Part shown: positions 52,098 through 62,131 of the stretch, one piece after another
Layout: the number at the start of each line of letters is the position of its first letter
Numbering within the stretch: the first letter of the stretch is position 1
Origin: Acidobacteriota bacterium
GTDB taxonomy: Bacteria; Acidobacteriota; Blastocatellia; Chloracidobacteriales; Chloracidobacteriaceae
Assembly (NCBI GenBank): GCA_016208495.1
Contig: JACQXX010000080.1
Span: 84,914-148,913, forward strand
Length of the DNA: 64,000 bases
Reading direction: 5' to 3'
The notes under the pieces: model-generated
Databases searched by the model: none
What the model saw: the letters and a program-made list of their open reading frames with translations, nothing else
What the model was told of the DNA's origin: nothing
Position numbers and translations under genes: made by a program

Positions 52098-55000
52098 ATG
52101 TTGCGTCGTATTCTTCAGTCCAGGTCAAATCCACGTCGAGTTTTATTTATTGCTGGTTTAACAATTTTATTTTCAACACTTTATCTCAAGAGCGTTCCTT
52201 ATTCAAAAGCAGCATTTTCAGCCAATCAGAAGTCCGGCTCAGGGGCCAGGGTCACCATTGGTGCCAGCCAGCTTCGCAACCAATGGCTATCACTCTCGGA
52301 TGGAATCCCTCTCACCGGAGAAACCACGGAGGCTGATGACACTGATGACGCATCCCGAGAGGCGGTGTCACGCCAGCCTGAAGCCCTGGCAAGCGCCGAT
52401 TTGAACGATGATGGCATTCCCGATTTGATCACCGGTGGCACTCAGGGTGGCGCCGGGTCACTTGAAGTGTGGCTTGCCAATCCAGAGTACCGGTCGTTGT
52501 CATCGCTCCAAACCCGGCACAGAAATGAACAGGATCCATTTCAGGTGTCGCCATTCCTGCCCCAGCCAGCCCGATTTGGGCTGCCTGAGCGTCCGCTTTT
52601 TGTCGGTGCGGGTGATTTTACCGGCGACAGCAAAGCTGATGTCGTTGTCGTTTCCGGTTCATCAAATCAACTCCTGTTTTTTATCGGTGATGGAAATGGA
52701 AACCTGACCGCTGGCCAGATCCAATCGCTTCCAGGGAAAGTTTCCGCCTTCGTTGTCGGTGAAATCAACCGTCCAGACGGCTTGCCCGAAGTCGCGGTTG
52801 CGGTTGAAAGCCTTTCCGGCAGTGAAGTGCTGGTGTTTGAAAGTCCGCTTGGGGCCATGACGGCTGAACCTGAACGCTTTGTTTTCCCCAAAAAAGTCAC
52901 AAGTCTCGCCGTCGGGCAATTTGACCGAGACAGTGCTTTTGATCTGGCGGTGGCGGCAGGCAATACCATTTCGATGATTTGGGGACGGGACCGGAGGTTG
53001 TCGGTTGACCCTGAGACCCAGGCTCAAGTTGCACCAGCCACACTCGACCAAATTCCAACTGGTCAGGAAATCAAACATATCGCTTCGGGCAATTTCATCG
53101 GAAATTCAGCCACTGAAATTGCACTTCTTTTTGAAAACAATCAGGTTGGATTGATTGAACCACTCGAACTTCGAAAACCAATCAAAGATGGATTTTCCAA
53201 GGCGGTGTGGAAACAGAGCCAGATAACCAATTCCCCAATACCGGGCGCCAAAGAACTGGTCAACGTCAAGGTTTCGGCGCTTCCTCACACGGATCTGGCC
53301 GTGATTGGAGATGATGCATCACTTGATTTGCTCTTACCGACTCACGGCACCAACACCAAAGCTCCAGGAGTTCAGCTTCCAAAATTCCAGGAAGTCCCCC
53401 TGCCCGCGACATCTCAGGCACTGGCGGTACTCCCGCTGAGGTTAAACCAGGATGCCCTGACCGATCTGGTGGTTTTGCACCAGGGGGAACGCCGTCCATC
53501 CACGCTGGTGACCCTGCCGCAGGCGACCTTTACCGTCACATCAACCGCTGACGCGAGTGACCTCAATATTGGGGATGGCATTTGTGACGCGGGAAGCGGC
53601 ACCTGTACGCTGCGGGCCGCCCTTGAAGAAGCCAATTTTACCGCCGCCGCCGATCAAATTGTGTTCAACTTTGGACCGGGAGTGACGACGTTTAATTTGG
53701 GGGGCACGCTTTCACTTCCTGAAATCGTGAATCCGGTCACCATTGATGGGGGAACAATTGCGGGTCAAACCATCATGATCAGTGGTTCACCGATGCAATT
53801 TGGGAGTGGGCTCGAAGTTTCATCTGGGAACTGCACCATTTCAAATCTGGTCATCAATGACTTTCCAATGGCTGGCATCAAATTACGGATCAATGGCAAT
53901 AACATCGTCAGGGGATGCCTGACTGGCACGGATGAAACCGGCACCAGTGCCAGACCCAATCAAAACGGCATCGAGATTACCCAAAGCTCAGCCGGCAACA
54001 CGATTGGAGGAACGGTGACGGGCGATGGGAATCTATGTTCCGGAAATTCATTTACCGGGATTTGTTTAGCTGGATCGGGGACAGATGGAAATATCCTCCA
54101 GGGGAATCGAATCGGTGTGACCGCTGGGGGAACAGGTCCACTTGGCAACAGTGTGTATGGTGTTTTAATCAAACTTGGCCCAACGATGAACACCCAGATT
54201 GGTGGCTCGGTGACCGGGGCCTTCAATCATATTTCTTCAAATTCATCGGACGGGATTTCGATTGAGGAAGCCCAGGGAGTGATGATTCAGCAATGCTTGA
54301 TCGGGACTTCCGGCAATGGGCTTTCAGGATCAGGCAATGGTGGGTCTGGCATTCTGGTTTCTGCCTTTTCTGGGGAATCACGACCAGGACCATCAGTTCG
54401 AGTAAATTCCCATACCAGACCTAACCTGACAAAACCGAACCGGAAAGGTACATTCAATCCTCTGAGCATCAGTGGGGTCACTATCGGCGGAACGGCTTCC
54501 CTGGCCCGGAACGTCATCTCTGGGAATAACATTGATGGAATTGCAATTTTTGGCGATGTTACTGGTACAACTATCCAAAATTCGATTATTGGGCTGGACA
54601 GCGCCGGTACCAACATCATTTCAAACGGGCTTACCGGGATTTTTCAGGGAGATGCCACCGGGTCCACCATTGGAGGGGCGGTGGTTCAGGCCCGCAACAT
54701 TATCTCGGGAAATAATAATGCCGGGATTTATTTTGTGGGTGATGGAAGCGCTGTAAATAATCTGGTTCAGGGAAATTACATTGGCACCGATATTACCGGG
54801 ACCACCTCTTTTACACTCAGTGGATTTATGATTGGCGGAGTCGTCATTGAATACTCATCCAATAATCAGATTGGGGGCAATACGTCCACCCCAGGGACAC
54901 CACCTGGCAATGTGATTTCAGGGAATTTCAAAGGAGTCGTGCTCAGAAAACCAGATGAGTCATCCGTTGTCGCCACCAATAACAACAACACCGTTCGAGG

Positions 55001-58000
55001 AAATTTGATTGGCACCACGGCCAATGGCCTTTCCGCATTGGGGAACCAGTTAAGCGGGGTCTCAATCGCCGCAGATACCGATGGAACTCAAATTGGAGGG
55101 CCCACCACCGGCGACAAAAATGTAATCTCCGGCAATAGCGGCTATGGAGTTTTTATCGATGATTTGTCGGTAACCAATACGATGGTTCGAGGGAACTACA
55201 TCGGGACCAACATCAACGGAACGGCAGCGGTTGGGAATCAATCGGGAGGAATCCTTCTCTCCGATACGGATGGCCATACAATCGGCGGCAACACAGCCGC
55301 CACCCGCAATGTAATATCTGGAAATACCGGGGTCGGTATTACAATTCAGTTCTCCACTGTAGGGAATCAAATCCAGGGGAATTACATTGGGGTCACTGCA
55401 ACCGGAAATACGGCACTCGGCAACACCGCCGATGGAATTCGCCTTGAAAACAGCAGTTTCAACCAAATTGGAGGGAGCGCCTCTTCCAGCCTGGGAAATC
55501 TCATTTCAGCCAACGGGGGAGACGGGGTTTACTTGTTCGGATCACAGTCAACCGGGAACATCATTGAGGGCAACGGCATCGGCATTGGCGCCGGCGGCAC
55601 GGCACCACTTGGGAATGGAAGCCAGGGGATTCATGTTGAAGGTGTCGTTGACACCCAGATTGGAGGATCGGTTTCCGGGCTCAAAAATGTGATTTGTGAT
55701 AACAACGGCAATGGAATCCTGATTGATTCCGGGGCAACTGGAACCATGGTTGAGGGAAATACCATTGGGGTCAATCCCGCTGGCACAACCGCAATCGGCA
55801 ATCAGGGCAACGGGATTGAAATCAATGGGTCAACGTCAACCACCATTGGGGGCGCCACCTCAGGTGCGCGAAATATCGTCTCCGGCAACCAGAATGATGG
55901 GATTCATCTCAGTTCAAGTAGCGTAACGACCATTTCTGGAAACTACATTGGGGTGAATGCCGCTGGGACTTCAGCCCTGGCCAACGCAGGTGTTGGAATT
56001 AACCTTTTGGGAAGCAGTACGAACCAAATCGGTGGTTCGACGTCAAACGAAGGAAACCTGATCTCAGGAAATACGGGGGCGGCGATTCAGATCGAAGGGT
56101 TGTCAAACCTCAATCTGATTTATGGAAATAAAATCGGAACCAATGCGGCTGGCACGGCGGGAATCCCAAATTTTATTGGGATATTGCTGCTTGAAACAGC
56201 CCAGAACAATAGCATCGGCGGAACAAGTCCGGGTCAGCCAAATATCATCGCCTTTAATACTGATGATGGAGTGGAAACCGGCACCATCACTGAAGGTGGA
56301 CTATCTGGCAATAGCATTCTATCGAACTCCATCTTTTCCAATGGCAATCTTGGGATTGACCTTCAGGATGATGGTCCAACCCCCAATGACCCAGGTGATG
56401 CTGACGGCGGGCCCAATTCCCTGCAAAATTTTCCGGTGTTGGCTTCCGCCATCTCTGACTCCACCACCACGACCATCACCGGTATACTCGAAAGCGAACC
56501 AAATACCAGCTATCGAATCGAATTTTTCTCAAATCCTGCGTGTGACAGCTCTGGATTTGGGGAAGGACAAACCTTTATCGGGTCGCTGAATGTAACCACC
56601 GACAGTGGTGGACTGGCACCGATTTCACTGGTTGTCAATTCGGTACTCACCGGCGTCGTCACCACCACCGCCACCACCACCATTGCCCCACTCAACACGT
56701 CGGAATTTTCCCCTTGTGAACCAGTTGTTTCCGACAATACACCGCCAGTGCTTGGAAACTACCAGTCAGCAACAGTCCAGGAAGGTGGCTCAATTACCGT
56801 TTCGCCTTCGGCGGCACCAACTGACGATGGAACGATTGTCTCACTGACCGCCACCGCCCCTGGCTACACGGGTGGGATCAATGCTGACCGATTGACCGGA
56901 AATATTGCATTTTCAAGTGCGAAACCAGCCGGGCAATATACCGTTACCGTCCGGGCGATTGATGATGATGGAGTTGACACGGAAAAGTCCTTTACGTTGA
57001 TTGTGGTCAATGTCGCCCCGACGGTCATTGTGAACACCCCAATTACCCGCCAGCAGGGCTCCCCTGGTTCAACTTCGCTGATTGCGCAGGTCAGTGACAT
57101 TGGAACCCCGGCTCAGCAACTGTCAGTTTCGGTCATCAATGTGCCCGCTGGCCTGACAATTAGTAACATCAGCAATGCTGGTGGCAATGTCTCGGCCTTT
57201 ATCGAAGCCTCCTGTACCTCGACACCGGGTCAAAACACGGTGTTGTTGCTGGTGGCGGATAATAGTTTGGTGAAACAGACCAACCTGGTCATCACGGTGC
57301 TTCCCGGCATAGCCAATTTGGGAACCTATCTGGACAACTCAGTCAATGAAGGCAGTTCGGTGACGGTGGCACCAAATACGCCGCCATCGAGTTTAAAACC
57401 CAATACCCTGACCGTAACTGTTACGCCTGATACATTTGCCGGAATTATCCGGTTTACCCCGGAAGCGGGAACGATCAACATCACCAACGCCCGGCCTTAT
57501 GGAGAATACACCGTTCAGATTTCAGCCGAGGGGACCTGTTCCGGCACAATCTCACGCAGCTTCCAATTGACCGTGATCAACGTGGCGCCAACCATTACCC
57601 CGGCGGCGCCGGTGACGGTGAAACAAGGCAGCGCCCGGGCAACCTTCCCAGTGGCGGCGGTGGGAGATTCAGGAACTGACCCTGGTGATTTGGTGGTCAG
57701 GGCGGTAAACCTGCCCGAAGGAATTACCTTTACCCAGGTTACCAATGAAGATGGACTGGTTACGGCTGTGATTGAAGCCGGGTGTGCGGCACCGGTTGGG
57801 ACCATTCCCGTTCAGCTTGAGGTCTCGGACGGTAATTTAGCCAGTACCGCCGAATTTTCGGTCATCGTGGCTGAAAATAAGGTTCCAACGCTGGGAAGCT
57901 ATCAAAACATTTTCCTGGAGCAACTTACCCAGGTGACATTCATTCCGTCAGCCGCACCGTTTGACTCGGATGGCAATCTGACCAAAGTCGAAGTGGTCCC

Positions 58001-58958
58001 AACCCAACTTCCAGATGGCGGAGCCATCAACATCAATCCAGGGTCCGGGGTGGTTACCGTGACCGCACTGGATGATCAAAAGCTTCTGGGCGACTATCCG
58101 ATTGAAATCAGAGCCACTGACGCCTGCGGTCTGGTGGCGGTTCAACGCGTTGTCCTGACGATTGAACTCCCGGCGCCGACCAACTTGCGCGCCTTGCGGG
58201 TTTCCACTTCGCGGGTTGATCTCAGTTGGACTGACAATAGCGCTGGCGAAGGCGCCTTTGTGATCGAACGCCGGACCGCAACCACACCGTTTACCGCTCT
58301 TTCCACCGTTCCAGCGAACTCGCGATCCTTTAGCGATGGTCGGGTTGTTGCCGGAGAATCATATAGCTACCGAGTTAAAGCGAACAAAACGGCTGGCGAT
58401 TCCCTCCCCTCAAACGAAGCGGATATTATCCTGTCAACCGTGACCCTCGATCAGTTCTACCCGGTGGCTTCAACCCCTGGTAAAACCATTACCATCTTTG
58501 GCTCTGGTTTTCAGAATGGAACGGAGGTCTTTTTTGGCGGTGACCGCCGGATTCCAGCCACCGAAGTCCTGGTGGTAACCTCAACCCGATTGCAGGTCAT
58601 CATTCCTGCGTCGCAGCAGTCATCCAATATCAATGGATTCCTCACTATCGCCGTGCCGGGTGCGGCTGAAATTACGACCCAATCACTCTCAAACACCGAC
58701 GAATTGCCGCTTCCAGGCGCACCGGTTCTGTCTGAGTTTGTGTTGATTGGGGATGCGGACGGCGATGGTGTGGTCAATGCCGTTGATCTGACCACGACTT
58801 TCGCCATTTTGCTCGGACAGATTGCACCGCTTCCACGCCAGGTTTTTGCCACCGATGTTTATTCATTCAACCCAGATGGCAGTTATGGCGACGGGAAACT
58901 GGATGCCCTCGATATTACTGTTCTGCGAGCTGTCCTGTTAGGTCAGATCACACTGTGA
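52098..58958 (+). CDS. Giant secreted CSLREA/parallel beta-helix protein with dockerin tail
   Basis: 2286 residues. Signal (about 15-40); an FG-GAP/VCBS-like propeller (about 90-470; e.g. GDFTGDSKADVVVV); the CSLREA domain (about 477-530; DGICDAGSGTCTLRAALEEAN); a very long right-handed beta-helix (about 530-1430) of repeats centred on GNxIGT and NxISGNxxxG; cadherin/Ig-like repeats (about 1545-2025); FN3 (about 2027-2110); an IPT domain (about 2115-2200); and a dockerin type I with two calcium loops (residues about 2214-2286; DADGDGVVNAVD and NPDGSYGDGKLDALD). It is probably a surface adhesin or polysaccharide-binding protein. The ATG at 52098 follows TGAGGA. No frameshift is seen in 6.9 kb. 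The small secreted gene 16 bp downstream is likely cotranscribed. Confidence 0.92.
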   Translation: MLRRILQSRSNPRRVLFIAGLTILFSTLYLKSVPYSKAAFSANQKSGSGARVTIGASQLRNQWLSLSDGIPLTGETTEADDTDDASREAVSRQPEALASADLNDDGIPDLITGGTQGGAGSLEVWLANPEYRSLSSLQTRHRNEQDPFQVSPFLPQPARFGLPERPLFVGAGDFTGDSKADVVVVSGSSNQLLFFIGDGNGNLTAGQIQSLPGKVSAFVVGEINRPDGLPEVAVAVESLSGSEVLVFESPLGAMTAEPERFVFPKKVTSLAVGQFDRDSAFDLAVAAGNTISMIWGRDRRLSVDPETQAQVAPATLDQIPTGQEIKHIASGNFIGNSATEIALLFENNQVGLIEPLELRKPIKDGFSKAVWKQSQITNSPIPGAKELVNVKVSALPHTDLAVIGDDASLDLLLPTHGTNTKAPGVQLPKFQEVPLPATSQALAVLPLRLNQDALTDLVVLHQGERRPSTLVTLPQATFTVTSTADASDLNIGDGICDAGSGTCTLRAALEEANFTAAADQIVFNFGPGVTTFNLGGTLSLPEIVNPVTIDGGTIAGQTIMISGSPMQFGSGLEVSSGNCTISNLVINDFPMAGIKLRINGNNIVRGCLTGTDETGTSARPNQNGIEITQSSAGNTIGGTVTGDGNLCSGNSFTGICLAGSGTDGNILQGNRIGVTAGGTGPLGNSVYGVLIKLGPTMNTQIGGSVTGAFNHISSNSSDGISIEEAQGVMIQQCLIGTSGNGLSGSGNGGSGILVSAFSGESRPGPSVRVNSHTRPNLTKPNRKGTFNPLSISGVTIGGTASLARNVISGNNIDGIAIFGDVTGTTIQNSIIGLDSAGTNIISNGLTGIFQGDATGSTIGGAVVQARNIISGNNNAGIYFVGDGSAVNNLVQGNYIGTDITGTTSFTLSGFMIGGVVIEYSSNNQIGGNTSTPGTPPGNVISGNFKGVVLRKPDESSVVATNNNNTVRGNLIGTTANGLSALGNQLSGVSIAADTDGTQIGGPTTGDKNVISGNSGYGVFIDDLSVTNTMVRGNYIGTNINGTAAVGNQSGGILLSDTDGHTIGGNTAATRNVISGNTGVGITIQFSTVGNQIQGNYIGVTATGNTALGNTADGIRLENSSFNQIGGSASSSLGNLISANGGDGVYLFGSQSTGNIIEGNGIGIGAGGTAPLGNGSQGIHVEGVVDTQIGGSVSGLKNVICDNNGNGILIDSGATGTMVEGNTIGVNPAGTTAIGNQGNGIEINGSTSTTIGGATSGARNIVSGNQNDGIHLSSSSVTTISGNYIGVNAAGTSALANAGVGINLLGSSTNQIGGSTSNEGNLISGNTGAAIQIEGLSNLNLIYGNKIGTNAAGTAGIPNFIGILLLETAQNNSIGGTSPGQPNIIAFNTDDGVETGTITEGGLSGNSILSNSIFSNGNLGIDLQDDGPTPNDPGDADGGPNSLQNFPVLASAISDSTTTTITGILESEPNTSYRIEFFSNPACDSSGFGEGQTFIGSLNVTTDSGGLAPISLVVNSVLTGVVTTTATTTIAPLNTSEFSPCEPVVSDNTPPVLGNYQSATVQEGGSITVSPSAAPTDDGTIVSLTATAPGYTGGINADRLTGNIAFSSAKPAGQYTVTVRAIDDDGVDTEKSFTLIVVNVAPTVIVNTPITRQQGSPGSTSLIAQVSDIGTPAQQLSVSVINVPAGLTISNISNAGGNVSAFIEASCTSTPGQNTVLLLVADNSLVKQTNLVITVLPGIANLGTYLDNSVNEGSSVTVAPNTPPSSLKPNTLTVTVTPDTFAGIIRFTPEAGTINITNARPYGEYTVQISAEGTCSGTISRSFQLTVINVAPTITPAAPVTVKQGSARATFPVAAVGDSGTDPGDLVVRAVNLPEGITFTQVTNEDGLVTAVIEAGCAAPVGTIPVQLEVSDGNLASTAEFSVIVAENKVPTLGSYQNIFLEQLTQVTFIPSAAPFDSDGNLTKVEVVPTQLPDGGAININPGSGVVTVTALDDQKLLGDYPIEIRATDACGLVAVQRVVLTIELPAPTNLRALRVSTSRVDLSWTDNSAGEGAFVIERRTATTPFTALSTVPANSRSFSDGRVVAGESYSYRVKANKTAGDSLPSNEADIILSTVTLDQFYPVASTPGKTITIFGSGFQNGTEVFFGGDRRIPATEVLVVTSTRLQVIIPASQQSSNINGFLTIAVPGAAEITTQSLSNTDELPLPGAPVLSEFVLIGDADGDGVVNAVDLTTTFAILLGQIAPLPRQVFATDVYSFNPDGSYGDGKLDALDITVLRAVLLGQITL

Positions 58959-58974
58959 ACGTGAAAGGAACCCT

Positions 58975-59451
58975 ATGCTTCGTGCCATTCTCATGGTGTT
59001 GATTCTGGTTGGGACTGGTGTCGCTGGTTTTGCACAACATAAACCCAGGCTGGACCGTGAAATTGAAGCCCTTCTTCAAGTTCATAAAAAAGACCGCCAG
59101 GCCCATTTTGAGACTGACGCCCGGAAACTGATCGAACACGCCGGCGATGAATTTATCGCGGTTTCAAATGGGACCATTCAAAGGTCAACGCGCGCGGATG
59201 TACTCAAAATGTTCGAGGAGTATTTTAAGAACGCGAGGTACTTTGAATGGGATGACGTGGAACCGCCGATTGTTCAGGTCTCAAACGATGCCAGCATGGC
59301 CTGGATGATCGTTCGAACCCGAGTTCGGCGGACCCAAAAACAGGCAGATGGAAGCGACAAAGAACGGTCATTTGTATATGCCGGAATCATGACCTATGAG
59401 AAAAAGAACGGAAAATGGGTCCGCGTGGCCAATGTCTCAACCTTTGAGTGA
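58975..59451 (+). CDS. Secreted SnoaL/NTF2-like small protein
   Basis: 158 residues. A signal peptide (about 1-21) precedes an alpha+beta NTF2/SnoaL-like fold: ALLQVHKKDRQAHFETDARKLIEHAGDEF is the family-like N-terminal helix and VYAGIMTYEKKNGKWVRVANVSTFE the final strands. Such small proteins bind small molecules or act as isomerases or scaffolds; no active residues can be named. Ribosome-binding site AAAGGA. It ends 18 bp before a convergent gene. Confidence 0.75.
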   Translation: MLRAILMVLILVGTGVAGFAQHKPRLDREIEALLQVHKKDRQAHFETDARKLIEHAGDEFIAVSNGTIQRSTRADVLKMFEEYFKNARYFEWDDVEPPIVQVSNDASMAWMIVRTRVRRTQKQADGSDKERSFVYAGIMTYEKKNGKWVRVANVSTFE

Positions 59452-59469
59452 TCTGACCCCAGATTTGGG

Positions 59470-59949
59470 TTAATCGTCTTTCCGCTCCAGAATTTTGCCG
59501 GCGGGATCCAGACGGAGTTCAAGGTTTTGTTTTCCGTCTTTGAGTTCAACCTCATACCCAAAAAGCGTGCCCTGGCGGGTGATTTTTTCGACCTCTTCAA
59601 TGTGCCCGGTCGGGTACGCAGCCTTGACGGCCTCAAGTACGGCAGCAGGAACTTCTTTGAGATCAATATCTTCCTGCTCTTCAAGCAGCGTGATTTCGAG
59701 TTGATACACGGCTTCGATTTCCCGGTCATCGCGTTCAGCATCAAGGTAATACACAACCCGGTTGGCGGTGGTTTCGACCTCGCATTCCTTGATTTTTGCT
59801 TTGGGCCAGGCACGATTGAACGCCTCTTTGATGGGCAATGGAATATCACCCCGCCCGATTTTTCGTTTTTCCTGGACACCTCCAAAACTCATGACGGGAA
59901 AGGACAGTACCAAAATAAGGAAGGCCATCGTCAGGTTGATTCTCTTCAT
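59470..59949 (-). CDS. Secreted PepSY-like protein
   Basis: 159 residues with a signal peptide (about 1-23) and two PepSY-like repeats: DIPLPIKEAFNRAWPKAKI..VYYLDAER and VPAAVLEAVKAAYPTGHIEE..YEVELKDGK. PepSY domains often inhibit proteases or sense them. It faces the SnoaL-like gene, with an 18-bp overlap-free gap. The upstream gap to the next plus-strand gene holds no recognised site. Confidence 0.8.
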   Translation of the reverse strand: MKRINLTMAFLILVLSFPVMSFGGVQEKRKIGRGDIPLPIKEAFNRAWPKAKIKECEVETTANRVVYYLDAERDDREIEAVYQLEITLLEEQEDIDLKEVPAAVLEAVKAAYPTGHIEEVEKITRQGTLFGYEVELKDGKQNLELRLDPAGKILERKDD

Positions 59950-60143
59950 AAAATCTCCTATTGATTTCAGGATTGGAAAATTTTCAGTGAGGGAATCATT
60001 GTCTCAACTGGAGACAGAGTACAACGGGTCCTCATCAGGAAAATTCCCCCCTTTTCATTGGGTTCATTTGGTGGTAAGAACACCCAACCTTACACCACCC
60101 GCATTCGCGGTTGCTGCTTATTTTCCCCGTTTGAGGAGGATCT

Positions 60144-61070
60144 ATGTCTCGCTGTTTGCGTGTTTTCGGACCAATTTTACTCATGGTTGCGATGTCTTCG
60201 TGTTCAATGCTGGCCAAAAAGGGAGAGCCAGCTTCCTCGTCCGGAGAATCAACTGGAAAAAAGACCAGTTCGGAAACCAAAAAAGATTCTGGAAGCATGC
60301 CTGAAACGGCGCCAGCGCCAGATGTCACGATTCAAACCCCGCCGTCATTGCCGGGGAAATTCGACAAAATTTTTACTGGAACGATCAATGGTGATTTAAA
60401 AATCAAAATGACGGTCAGTCGTGACGGTTCAAGCGTGGTCGGAAACTATCTATATGAAAAATATCAGAAAAACATTCGACTCGAAGGTGAAGTCAAACCC
60501 AACGGTGCCTTTCGGGCAGATGAATTCGGAGAGCAGGATCTGGTTACTGGCACTTTTAATGGCGTCTTTCTGAACGAAAATATCATTGTCGGTTACTGGG
60601 AAAGTGTCGAAGGCCAGAAACAACTGCCCTTTCAAGTCATCGAAGTCGGAAAAGAAACCCCAACCAACGTGGCAATTGCCAGTAAATACAAACTTGAAAT
60701 GGTCAATTGTGCCGTGAAAAACGATAACGGAAACTGCACCCTGGCATTTCAAAATGGAAAACTCTATAGCTTTCAGTATGGAAATCTTGGCAGCAATGAT
60801 CACTCCTGCGGGATTGGTGCTGCCCGCAATGAAGAAAATATCAACTGGGAAGATAAAGATTCGACGTCGAGGATTACTTACACCCAGCAGTATTTTGATG
60901 AAGAGAAAACCTACACCGTCGTGTTTGAAAAAAGCGCTGACCAGTACACCCTGACCTTTGGCGATGAACATGAATCCTATTTTTGCGGCATGCGGGCAAC
61001 GCTCCCGAAAAAGGTGATTGTGAAAAAGGTTGGAACGACGTATACCGGCTCAGCCGTGCTTGGATATTGA
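60144..61070 (+). CDS. Lipoprotein, unknown function
   Basis: 308 residues with a lipobox ending in Cys20 (MSSC), then a low-complexity Ser/Lys/Pro linker (about 25-65) and a beta-rich domain (about 70-305) with paired Cys residues (NCAVKNDNGNCT, DHSCGIG, YFCGM) that could form disulfides. No family recognised. Strong GAGGAGG ribosome-binding site 5 bases before the ATG. Outer-membrane or periplasmic anchoring is inferred from the lipobox. Confidence 0.8.
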   Translation: MSRCLRVFGPILLMVAMSSCSMLAKKGEPASSSGESTGKKTSSETKKDSGSMPETAPAPDVTIQTPPSLPGKFDKIFTGTINGDLKIKMTVSRDGSSVVGNYLYEKYQKNIRLEGEVKPNGAFRADEFGEQDLVTGTFNGVFLNENIIVGYWESVEGQKQLPFQVIEVGKETPTNVAIASKYKLEMVNCAVKNDNGNCTLAFQNGKLYSFQYGNLGSNDHSCGIGAARNEENINWEDKDSTSRITYTQQYFDEEKTYTVVFEKSADQYTLTFGDEHESYFCGMRATLPKKVIVKKVGTTYTGSAVLGY

Positions 61071-61266
61071 TTTCCTTGAGGCAGGCACAGTGGTTATCAG
61101 CAGGAACGTTCAGACTGAACCCCAACCGCATCACCAGGCGCCAGAAAAGAGTTGAAGAAATTTGCCCATTTGCCTGTCTAACCTGAGTAAACCCCAGGTT
61201 TGAGCCACTCAGTTTGACAGGTGGCTCATTTTCCCAAAAACGAAAAGTTCTTTTCAGGTGCCTCCG

Positions 61267-62022
61267 ATGCTGACTCGACGTTGGTTTCTCGCTAAATCGC
61301 TGTGCCTGCCCCTGCTTCCAGTCCTCCCCTCGTGTATTGTGTTTGACTGGTCGCAATCTGTCGAAGAGCCCGCCATTCAAAAATTCACGCCTGCTCCGGG
61401 TGACGAATCCCCCGACATTAAAGCCGCTCTTGATACAATCGGAACTGAGTTAAAAACCAGTAAAACGACTGCCGAACAATTGTTAACTGATTCCAAATAC
61501 ATGGACTTACACCCCTGGCCCCGGTTTCGGGAATTGATCCGCGAATTTGGCCGGAATTCGCATTTGACGATAGTTTCCCCAGACGAACCCGGAATTCGAC
61601 TCTCTGTGACGTGTGCCGTGATTGATGCGCAAGGGAAACGTGTTCCAGGGGCTCAAGTGTACCTCTATCACACCAACTCCCAGGGACTTTATGCCCGGCA
61701 GGCGGCTCACATTTCCGCAATGGAAGGTGACCGCCGCCATGCTCGCCTGTTTGGATATTTGCGCACTGACCAGAATGGCATATTTTCGGTGCAAACCATT
61801 CGACCGGCTGGATATCCAGGAACTGAGCTTCCCGCGCACATTCACGTGGAAATCAAAAACGGAGACTCATCACCGCTCATCACTGAAATCCGGTTCGAAG
61901 ATGACCCCCGATTGACACCCGCTCTGCGGGAGCAATCCATCCGCGAGGGATTTCGAATTTGTTCGGTTGTATCAAAAAATCAATCCGAGCACCGGGTTGA
62001 AACTAAATTCCAGCTTCGATGA
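61267..62022 (+). CDS. Intradiol-dioxygenase-like exported protein
   Basis: 251 residues from ATG 61267. N terminus TRRWFLAKSLCL is a twin-arginine-type signal, with a possible lipobox (LPSC) near residue 23. The C-terminal domain (about 95-235) matches the intradiol ring-cleavage dioxygenase fold: Tyr residues in VYLYHTNSQGLYA and the closing HIH pair in PAHIHVEI are candidate Fe(III) ligands. Catechol 1,2- and protocatechuate 3,4-dioxygenases use two Tyr and two His. The N-terminal 90 residues are unrelated and the lineage is an exported subgroup whose substrates are not defined. An upstream GTG at 61258 is less likely. Confidence 0.8.
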   Translation: MLTRRWFLAKSLCLPLLPVLPSCIVFDWSQSVEEPAIQKFTPAPGDESPDIKAALDTIGTELKTSKTTAEQLLTDSKYMDLHPWPRFRELIREFGRNSHLTIVSPDEPGIRLSVTCAVIDAQGKRVPGAQVYLYHTNSQGLYARQAAHISAMEGDRRHARLFGYLRTDQNGIFSVQTIRPAGYPGTELPAHIHVEIKNGDSSPLITEIRFEDDPRLTPALREQSIREGFRICSVVSKNQSEHRVETKFQLR

Positions 62023-62131
62023 CCCAAAAACTCAGTTATACGCCTTCCAGACAACCGTTGAATTGACCGCACTGGGCCGGGTTTGTATAGTTGCAGCCTA
62101 TTCCTGAATTTTTTCCCCACAAGGTTGCACT

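Noticed and set aside
52098..58958. Giant beta-helix gene as a phage tail fibre or prophage
   Set aside because: No phage structural, lysis or integrase genes lie nearby and the module order is that of exported surface proteins.
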